Assembly (NCBI GenBank): GCA_013373105.1
Contig: JABXIJ010000013.1
Span: 1-64,000, forward strand
Origin: Flavobacteriaceae bacterium
GTDB lineage: Bacteria; Bacteroidota; Bacteroidia; Flavobacteriales; Flavobacteriaceae
DNA: 64,000 nt
Reading direction: 5' to 3'
The position numbers and the translations under genes are program-made. The notes under the pieces are model-generated. The model made no database searches. It had not been told where the DNA came from and saw only the letters and a program-made list of their open reading frames with translations. Of this stretch, positions 57,382-64,000 are shown piece after piece; the stretch's first letter is position 1; each line of letters starts with the position of its first letter.

Positions 57382-58596
57382 ATGATTGATATTGATAAAA
57401 TTCGTAAAGATTTTCCAATTCTAAAAAGAGAAGTTCATGGAAAACCTTTAGTGTATTTTGATAATGCTGCAACTTCACAAACCCCACAAATTGTAATTGA
57501 TACAATTGTAGATTATTACCAAAATTATAATGCTAATATTCATAGAGGCGTACATACATTAAGTCAAGAAGCAACAGATAAATACGAAGAAGCACGTATT
57601 AAAATTCAAAAACATTTTAATGTAAAAGAAGCGTATGAAATTATTTTTACTTCAGGTACTACTCATGGAATCAACATGATTGCTTCAGGGTTTGCTTCAA
57701 TTTTAAATGAAGGTGATGAAATAATAGTTTCTGCTCTTGAGCATCATTCTAATATTGTTCCATGGCAAATGTTGTGCGAAAAAACAGGTGCTATTTTACG
57801 GGTAATACCAATGAATTTAGAAGGTACATTAGAAATGGATTTTTACCATAATATGCTTTCCAAAAAGACCAAATTGGTGTTTTGTAATCATGTTTCGAAT
57901 GCGTTAGGTACTATAAATCCTATAAAAGAAATTATTACTACTGCTCATAAAGTAGGTGCAGCTGTTTTGGTTGATGGTGCTCAAGCTACTCCTCATATAA
58001 AACCAGATGTTCAAGATTTAGATGTAGATTTTTATGTGGCTTCTGCTCATAAACTTTGTGGACCAACAGGTGTAGGTATGTTATATGGTAAGCAAGAATG
58101 GTTAGAGAAATTACCTCCATATCAAGGAGGAGGTGAAATGATTGCGTCAGTTACTTTTGAAAAAACAACATATGCTGGCCTGCCTCATAAATTTGAGGCA
58201 GGGACACCAAATATTTGTGGTGGAATAGCTTTTGGCGCTGCTTTAGATTATATGAATACTGTAGGTTTTAAGAATATAGCAAGCTATGAAGATGAACTTT
58301 TACAATATGCAACTGAAAAGTTATTAGCTATAGAAGGACTTAAAATTTATGGAACCTCAAAAGATAAAACCGCTGTTATATCTTTTAACATAGAAGGTAT
58401 ACATCCTTATGATATTGGTGCAATTCTAGATAAGTTAGGTATAGCCGTTAGAACAGGACATCATTGTGCGCAACCAATTATGGATTACTACAAAATTCCA
58501 GGTACTGTTAGGGCTTCATTCTCTTTTTACAATACAAAAGAAGAAATTAATGCTTTTGTAGAAGGTGTTGAAAAAGCAAAATTGATGCTTTCTTAA
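57382..58596 (+). CDS. sufS: cysteine desulfurase SufS
   Basis: A 404-residue PLP enzyme that takes sulfur from cysteine for cluster assembly. The PLP Lys224 lies in SAHKLCGPTG and the persulfide Cys362 in RTGHHCAQP. ATG 57382 is used. No sufE or sufU follows in the window. Confidence 0.96.
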   Translation: MIDIDKIRKDFPILKREVHGKPLVYFDNAATSQTPQIVIDTIVDYYQNYNANIHRGVHTLSQEATDKYEEARIKIQKHFNVKEAYEIIFTSGTTHGINMIASGFASILNEGDEIIVSALEHHSNIVPWQMLCEKTGAILRVIPMNLEGTLEMDFYHNMLSKKTKLVFCNHVSNALGTINPIKEIITTAHKVGAAVLVDGAQATPHIKPDVQDLDVDFYVASAHKLCGPTGVGMLYGKQEWLEKLPPYQGGGEMIASVTFEKTTYAGLPHKFEAGTPNICGGIAFGAALDYMNTVGFKNIASYEDELLQYATEKLLAIEGLKIYGTSKDKTAVISFNIEGIHPYDIGAILDKLGIAVRTGHHCAQPIMDYYKIPGTVRASFSFYNTKEEINAFVEGVEKAKLMLS

Positions 58597-58614
58597 AACA
58601 AAATAACTTCAAAT

Positions 58615-58645
58615 AAAAAGGTTGAGGATATCCTCAACCTTTTTT
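58615..58645. terminator. bidirectional terminator between sufS and SGNH gene
   Basis: A perfect palindrome, AAAAAGGTTGAGGA joined to its complement, ending in a T run on both strands, between convergent genes. Confidence 0.88.
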
Positions 58646-58665
58646 TGTCTATTATATAATTGATA

Positions 58666-60201
58666 CTATCTTAGCATTGGAGAATAGTTTGTAGGATAGT
58701 CGCCAGCTTTGGCTAAACCATCTGTTGCTTGTGTAAAATTTGAACCAAATTCAGCATCAATTGCAGCTAATATATAGTTAGCCATTAAAGCATAACCTCT
58801 TGCTGTTAAATGCACTCCATCTAAACTAATTAAACCACCAGTAACTAAGCTTGTATTCATTGTATAGTTATCAAAAGCAATGCCCATAGAAGCTTGCTCT
58901 AAAATACCTTTTAAATCTACTAGAGCTACATTTGAATTTGCATTTACAATACCAGCAATTGTAGTATTATAAGCATCTGTAGCATTCTTAATAGCAGTTT
59001 GTTCTTCAGGTGTTAAAACCCATCTATCTGCTAAAGGAACTGCAACTCCATTAATACTTAAAGGATTGCTAGGGTCTGCTAATGTTCCTATAAACGTTGA
59101 TGAAGGCAATACTAATAAATCATCAGCTGTTGCTTGTCTCATTTGACTTAAACCAGCAAAAGCAGGGTTTAACGCCTCTAAGTCTGTTAAGTTTTCATCA
59201 ATTATAACCACTGCATTTTGACCAGCAGAAAAATTAATTGTTCTTTTAGCAATTTCAGCATCAGCTTGAGCTTGTGTCATAACCTGCATTTGAACTAAAG
59301 CACCAAAAGCTTGAACAATTCCTGCATTATATGGAGCGTAAGCACCATTAACAGTAGCTGCTAAAGAAGCATCCATTGGAACTGGGTTGTAAGGAACTGT
59401 TGTAAAGTGAGCTAAGTTTGTAATATAAGGTACATTACCAACTACACCTTTTGCTCCACCAGATGTTAATGTAGTTACCATTGTGTTTAATACATTAGCA
59501 AAAACATTTGGATCTGTAATATCTGAACCACCATATGTGGTAGGATCTAAATTTCCTGTTTGATCTACTCCTGTTCCTCCTGATAATGCATAACCTAAAA
59601 CATCATTACCTCCAACTTCAGATAACGTAAAAAATGTTGGGTTTTGAGCCATAGCGTCTCCTAAAACTGTTGCATTTGCACCAGATGACATTCTTGCAAA
59701 ATATGGGTTCGCTAATCCTAAAGCTACACCTTGTAAGTTACCATAACCTTGTGCAACTAAGTGAAAACTTTTTGCTCCTGGTATACCATAATTATTTAAA
59801 GCTCCTGCAACAGATGTTGTTACCTCTGTAGTTGGCATTGCGTTTAAAGGTTGTGGCCCTGAACCATTGAAAAATAATCTTGGTCCTTGAATAACATTAC
59901 CTCCTAATAATAAACCTCCAATATTATCATTCATTAAAGGTTGATTAAAGGTAGTATTAAATTTTGATGCTAAAATATTTGGAAACGAATTTTCTTGTGC
60001 TGCTTTAAATAAAGCATTGTCTGTAAAACCTGCTGTAAATGATGCACCAATAGAAACATAACTAGAAAAATCTAATCCATTTGTGTTTAATGCTACTTCT
60101 GGAACAGCAACTTCTGGAATTTCATCTAAATCATTATTTACATCACATGATGCGATACTTAATGACAGTAGAAATAATCCTATATATTTATAATTTTTCA
60201 T
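58666..60201 (-). CDS. SGNH/GDSL hydrolase-fold lipoprotein
   Basis: A 511-residue lipoprotein (lipobox IASC, Cys19). Block I with the nucleophile is GASFTAG (Ser54), the GGND block is near residue 195, and the Asp-His block is DGVHLTARGY near residue 465. The middle is long and Ala/Asn-rich. It starts 18 bases after the stop of the TonB-dependent receptor gene, so receptor and esterase-like lipoprotein are produced together. Substrate unknown; a lipid or acylated glycan is possible. Confidence 0.87.
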   Translation of the reverse strand: MKNYKYIGLFLLSLSIASCDVNNDLDEIPEVAVPEVALNTNGLDFSSYVSIGASFTAGFTDNALFKAAQENSFPNILASKFNTTFNQPLMNDNIGGLLLGGNVIQGPRLFFNGSGPQPLNAMPTTEVTTSVAGALNNYGIPGAKSFHLVAQGYGNLQGVALGLANPYFARMSSGANATVLGDAMAQNPTFFTLSEVGGNDVLGYALSGGTGVDQTGNLDPTTYGGSDITDPNVFANVLNTMVTTLTSGGAKGVVGNVPYITNLAHFTTVPYNPVPMDASLAATVNGAYAPYNAGIVQAFGALVQMQVMTQAQADAEIAKRTINFSAGQNAVVIIDENLTDLEALNPAFAGLSQMRQATADDLLVLPSSTFIGTLADPSNPLSINGVAVPLADRWVLTPEEQTAIKNATDAYNTTIAGIVNANSNVALVDLKGILEQASMGIAFDNYTMNTSLVTGGLISLDGVHLTARGYALMANYILAAIDAEFGSNFTQATDGLAKAGDYPTNYSPMLR

Positions 60202-60219
60202 AAAATAATGTGATTTTTT

Positions 60220-63021
60220 TTAGTTATTAATTGTCCATGATAAATAGTACTGAGAACCAATAGCTCCTACACCAGGTGCACTAAAATACTCTTGCCCTGT
60301 TAAGTTTGCACCACCAAGTTTTATGATAGATTTTAAACTAGGAATAGTATAGTTTATCTGCATATCTAAAATTGTACGAGCATCGATTACTGCATTATGG
60401 AAAGTAGATTCCCATAAATACTCATCTTGCCATCTCAAGTTAAAGTTAAAACCAAAGTTTTCAAATAAATCTGTTTTTCCAAATTGTAATTTAATCTTAT
60501 GTTCTGGTGTGTTAAATGCAGCTTGGAAATCAGGATCTGATGATTGGTCAAAATTAAATTTGTTATAAGTATAGTTTACACCTAAATCAAATCCTCCTAA
60601 AACTTTAGTTGATAAACCAATTGTACCACCATAAGAGCTAATATCTGCAGGAGAATTAGTGTACGTAGAAAATGCTGTAAAATCTCCATTTTGTAATGCT
60701 GCTAATGATAAAGAATTATCACCAACTGTACCATAAAAAGGTACAATTACGTTTTTATTAGAGATAAAGTCTTCGTAGCTGTTGTAATAAACACTCATAT
60801 CTACAGTTATTCTATTTTCACTACTTCCACCAATAATACCTCTATAACCAACTTCGTAAGCAGATACTCTTTCTGGTTTAACTAATGCAACATTAGCTGC
60901 TGTTGGAGCTCCATTTTGAACAGACACAGCTGAGAATGCATTCTCATAAGCTGCACGCCCAGATAACGTTGTTGTTGGGTTACCTGTAATTGTTGCCCCT
61001 GCACCACTTAAGGTTAATGCTGGTGTAAAATATCTGTCTAAGTTATCTGGTGCAGAACCTACTAAGAAAGCTCTACCTGCATTTAAACCAATATATTGAT
61101 CTTGAGTAGTTGGGTTTCTAAAACCAGTTTGAAAAGAAGCTCTAAAGTTTTGATTTTTATCCTCTCCTGCAGCATAAGCCAAAGAAACTCTTGGTGAAAA
61201 GTTACCATCGAAGTTTTGAGCTTTATCATAACGAATAGAAGCAGTAAGTTTTAATCTATCATCTTCTAAAAACTTCTTTTGCATTTGAGTATAAATACCA
61301 TATTCATCGTAATCAATTGGGCCATTTGTATCTGTAAAGATAGTTCCTCCAGAATTTAAAGAATATAATCTGTAAGAACCTCCTAATTGAATTTCTGCAA
61401 ATTCTATTTGGTCTAGGAAGTTATAGTTTGCATCTACATGATATAACTTCGTGTTATCTGTAAATCTTGATCCTGTTAATAAATCTGGATCTGCTGTTAC
61501 TCTATTAAAAGCAGATTGGAAACCAGCTGTACCAGGCATTAATCTTCCTGTTTCAGCAGTTTGTCTTGCGATTGCATGAGCTTGATCTGAAGTTAAACCT
61601 CCTAATGTGCCTTGTAAATAAGCGCCAACATATTCACCAAACCAGGTATTATCATCTTTCCATTGTCTGTTGATGTTTATAGCAGCAAAACGTGTATCAA
61701 AAGAATCTCCAGCATCTTCGTTTGTTAAATATCCTCTAACAAAAAAGTGCTTACCTCTAACTTCTAATTTGTGTTGCTCCATAAAGAAGTTTTGAATACT
61801 ATATCTATTTAAACCTTGATAAATGGTATTACCAACACCAATTTTAGAGTTTAAGATAAATTCTAGGCTGTCATCTCCATTAGGTCTATAATGTAATGCA
61901 GCTCCAAACTTTACGCTTTTTGCATCGTAATTCATTAAATCACTCTCTAAATATCCTGTTCTACTAATGTTTTCACTAGGAATTAAAGCAGATGCACCAT
62001 TTGGAATGATACCTAATTGCTCTAATGTTTGAGCAACACCTCTAATATTAGTAGAAACCTCATCTCCATAAACATTTAAACCATCGTAGTTTCTATCTGT
62101 TAATCTGTTACCTGCAACATATTCACCATTTCTAGTGTTTCTGTAATCTGTTGCATACCATTCTGTACCATCTAAGTAAGATAGAGTTGCTTTGGCTGCA
62201 AACTTATTAGAAAATGCATACGCCATTCTAATATTAAAGTCGTTAACAATATTATCTCCAGCAGCTTCTTGACTTGTCATTCCTGTTTTTAAAGAAACGC
62301 TTATGCCTTGATCATCAAATGGACTTTTACTTCTCATAAACATAATACCATTAAAAGCATTCGCTCCATATAATGCAGAAGATGCACCAGGTAAAAGCTC
62401 AACTGTTTGTATGTCTAATTCAGACATCCCTAATAAGTTACCTAAAGCAAAGTTTAATGCTGGTGATGAGTTATCCATACCATCTACTAACTGCATAAAA
62501 CGTGTGTTTGCAAAAGTGGCAAAACCACGAGTGTTTACAGATTTAAATGTTAAACTGTTTGTGTTAATATCTACACCTTTCAAGTTTTCTAAACCATCAT
62601 AAAAAGAAGGTGAAGAAGTATTCTTAATAGCTCTTATATCTAGTCTTTCTACTGTAACAGGCGATTCCATTATTCTCTCTGGCGTTCTAGATGCAGAAAC
62701 AACTATTTCATCCAATGAAGTTTCATTTTCTTTTAAACTAACTTCAACTTTTTGTCTATTTTTTGTGATTTTTACTTCAGCAGTTTGGTACCCCAACATA
62801 GATATTTCTATTGTAAAAGGAGGTGTGTCTGAAACCTGTAAAGTAAATTCACCATCAAAATTTGTGCTTGTACCTACAGCTTTTCCTGAAATTTTTATGT
62901 TTGCTCCAGGAAGTGTTTCTCCAGTTTTTGCATCTTTAACTGTACCTGAAATTGTAGTTTGTGCTACTATTGCTATACAGCTAAACATAAAGAATGCAAA
63001 AATTAAATTCTTTTTTATCAT
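60220..63021 (-). CDS. TonB-dependent receptor with carboxypeptidase-like N-terminal domain
   Basis: A 933-residue outer-membrane receptor. After the signal peptide, a CarboxypepD_reg-like domain (about 22-105: TTISGTVKDAKTGETLPG) is followed by the plug (about 110-225: SLDEIVVSASRTPERIMESP, FMQLVDGMDNSSP) and a 22-strand barrel. The TonB box region lies near 105-115. No SusD partner is adjacent; the SGNH lipoprotein takes this position. Substrate unknown. ATG 63021 starts the signal peptide. Confidence 0.93.
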   Translation of the reverse strand: MIKKNLIFAFFMFSCIAIVAQTTISGTVKDAKTGETLPGANIKISGKAVGTSTNFDGEFTLQVSDTPPFTIEISMLGYQTAEVKITKNRQKVEVSLKENETSLDEIVVSASRTPERIMESPVTVERLDIRAIKNTSSPSFYDGLENLKGVDINTNSLTFKSVNTRGFATFANTRFMQLVDGMDNSSPALNFALGNLLGMSELDIQTVELLPGASSALYGANAFNGIMFMRSKSPFDDQGISVSLKTGMTSQEAAGDNIVNDFNIRMAYAFSNKFAAKATLSYLDGTEWYATDYRNTRNGEYVAGNRLTDRNYDGLNVYGDEVSTNIRGVAQTLEQLGIIPNGASALIPSENISRTGYLESDLMNYDAKSVKFGAALHYRPNGDDSLEFILNSKIGVGNTIYQGLNRYSIQNFFMEQHKLEVRGKHFFVRGYLTNEDAGDSFDTRFAAININRQWKDDNTWFGEYVGAYLQGTLGGLTSDQAHAIARQTAETGRLMPGTAGFQSAFNRVTADPDLLTGSRFTDNTKLYHVDANYNFLDQIEFAEIQLGGSYRLYSLNSGGTIFTDTNGPIDYDEYGIYTQMQKKFLEDDRLKLTASIRYDKAQNFDGNFSPRVSLAYAAGEDKNQNFRASFQTGFRNPTTQDQYIGLNAGRAFLVGSAPDNLDRYFTPALTLSGAGATITGNPTTTLSGRAAYENAFSAVSVQNGAPTAANVALVKPERVSAYEVGYRGIIGGSSENRITVDMSVYYNSYEDFISNKNVIVPFYGTVGDNSLSLAALQNGDFTAFSTYTNSPADISSYGGTIGLSTKVLGGFDLGVNYTYNKFNFDQSSDPDFQAAFNTPEHKIKLQFGKTDLFENFGFNFNLRWQDEYLWESTFHNAVIDARTILDMQINYTIPSLKSIIKLGGANLTGQEYFSAPGVGAIGSQYYLSWTINN

Positions 63022-63182
63022 AATTTGAATTAATTTGTTAACTAACATGCAAAATACAATTTTTTTTGAATTTATAAATAATTCTGTGTACTTTTTATAA
63101 GGTTTACAATAAATATTGCTTTATTTTACCAATAACACATCTTATTTCTTTAAAAAAAGAATGTTAAACTAGACACTAATTG

Positions 63183-63190
63183 TATCTTTG
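63183..63190 (+). promoter_or_regulatory. -7 box of ribF
   Basis: TATCTTTG lies 20 bases before the likely TTG start at 63211. Confidence 0.45.
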
Positions 63191-63210
63191 CTTAGTAATT
63201 ATTGTTGATT

Positions 63211-64000
63211 TTGGAAGTCATAAATAACGTATTTAACTTTACCTCAAAAACCCAAACTTTTGTAACTATTGGGACATTTGATGGTGTACATTTTGGACAT
63301 CAAAAAATTATAGAAAAATTAGTTTTTGAAACTAAAAAAGCTGGAAAAAAGTCAGTTGTTCTAACTTTTTTTCCTCATCCAAGAATGGTGCTTCAAAAAG
63401 AAGGTTCTTTAGAATTGATAAACACAATTGATGAACGAGCTAAATTATTAGAAAAAACAGGCTTAGATTATTTGATTATTCATCCTTTTAGTAGAGATTT
63501 TTCTAGAACTACTGCTTTAGAATTTGTTAGAGACTACTTAGTAAATCAACTTAATATTTCTAAGTTAATTATTGGTTACGACCATCATTTTGGTAAAAAT
63601 CGTGAAGGAAATATTAAACAATTAACAGAATATAGTCATTTGTATGGTTTTAATGTTGAAGAAATACCAGCTCAAGATATAAATGATGTTTCTGTAAGCT
63701 CAACTAAAATTAGAAGAGCTTTACATAATGGAAAATTAAATACCGCCAACAACTATTTAGGCTATTGTTTTATGTTAAACGGCTCTGTTGTTTATGGAAA
63801 AAAACTAGGTGGTAAAATTGGTTATCCAACAGCAAATATAGATGTAAAAGAATCTTATAAACTTATTCCTAAAACTGGTGTTTATGTTGTAAAATCTAAA
63901 TACAAAAACAAAACTCTTTTTGGAATGATGAATATTGGAAACAGACCAACTGTTGATGGTAAACATCAAACTATTGAAGTACATTTTTTTGATTTTAATG
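63211..64000 (+). CDS. ribF: bifunctional riboflavin kinase/FAD synthetase, 3' end missing
   Basis: The first 263 codons of a RibF protein. The FAD-synthetase part has VTIGTFDGVHFGHQKII with the HxGH site, FFPHPR, and GYDHHFGKNREG; the riboflavin kinase part begins with GSVVYGKKLGGKIGYPTANI. It makes FMN and FAD in the cytoplasm. No ATG fits; TTG 63211 gives the usual N terminus (EVINNVFNF), with TTG 63202 and 63205 as alternatives. The gene runs past the right edge. Confidence 0.93.
   Translation, partial: MEVINNVFNFTSKTQTFVTIGTFDGVHFGHQKIIEKLVFETKKAGKKSVVLTFFPHPRMVLQKEGSLELINTIDERAKLLEKTGLDYLIIHPFSRDFSRTTALEFVRDYLVNQLNISKLIIGYDHHFGKNREGNIKQLTEYSHLYGFNVEEIPAQDINDVSVSSTKIRRALHNGKLNTANNYLGYCFMLNGSVVYGKKLGGKIGYPTANIDVKESYKLIPKTGVYVVKSKYKNKTLFGMMNIGNRPTVDGKHQTIEVHFFDFN

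Noticed and set aside
1..64000. CRISPR arrays, insertion sequences, prophage, integrons
   Set aside because: I saw no regularly spaced repeats, transposase, integrase or phage structural genes.

Overview
The window comes from a low-GC (roughly 30 percent, my estimate) member of the Bacteroidota, almost certainly a marine-type Flavobacteriaceae. Evidence: many -7 boxes of the Bacteroidota form TAnnTTTG, A-rich start regions without Shine-Dalgarno sequences, a Bat aerotolerance operon, a type IX secretion (T9SS) sorting tail on a secreted laminarinase, many lipoproteins, a TonB-dependent receptor with a carboxypeptidase-D-like N-terminal domain, an IPExxxVDY protein and a fumarate-reductase-type succinate dehydrogenase. 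I cannot name the genus from sequence alone. No rRNA, tRNA, CRISPR array, insertion sequence or prophage was seen. Genes are tightly packed and no gene-free stretch exceeds 300 bases.

Layout. 1-2741: end of a batC-batD-batE operon. 2792-8367: small membrane-anchored protein, SulP anion transporter, CvpA, conserved small protein, short-chain dehydrogenase, TlpA-type thioredoxin, YraN. 8404-16548: membrane-linked AraC regulator, a beta-lactamase-family hydrolase with a repeat tail, a large GH81 laminarinase and an S66 carboxypeptidase. 16641-19597: metG plus a translationally coupled histone-deacetylase-like enzyme. 19742-19866: promoter, 21-codon reading frame and perfect terminator. 19878-25955: minus-strand cluster of an IorAB-type molybdenum hydroxylase, an AraC regulator, DoxX and a carbohydrate-binding-like lipoprotein, then a GH53 galactanase. 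26058-33400: short SSB, small proteins, CBS protein, pyk, IPExxxVDY protein, rnc-fabF-acpP, divergent purN-RNase H. 33459-36952: sdhCAB. 37047-45454: Asp-box propeller protein, DUF6973 protein, GlsB, aminopeptidase P, two alpha/beta hydrolases, BrnQ and a structured RNA candidate. 45624-47102: a broken ABC binding-protein gene abutting thiL. 47210-51664: four genes for lipoproteins including MbnP and a MauG/MbnH-like diheme peroxidase. 51771-58596: the SUF iron-sulfur assembly genes, split by two unrelated genes. 58666-63021: a TonB-dependent receptor with an SGNH lipoprotein. 63211-end: partial ribF.

How the genes work together. Housekeeping modules (fatty acid start, respiration, Fe-S assembly, riboflavin/FAD, thiamine) are intact. 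Surface and nutrient functions are glucan and galactan degradation and TonB-linked uptake. The most interesting accessory pieces are the MbnP/diheme peroxidase cluster (probable copper handling with protein-derived chemistry), the 21-codon micro-locus at 19765, shared dyads after two paralogous membrane-AraC genes, a possible small RNA at 43160-43264, and a pseudogene whose breakpoint now supplies the last codons of thiL.
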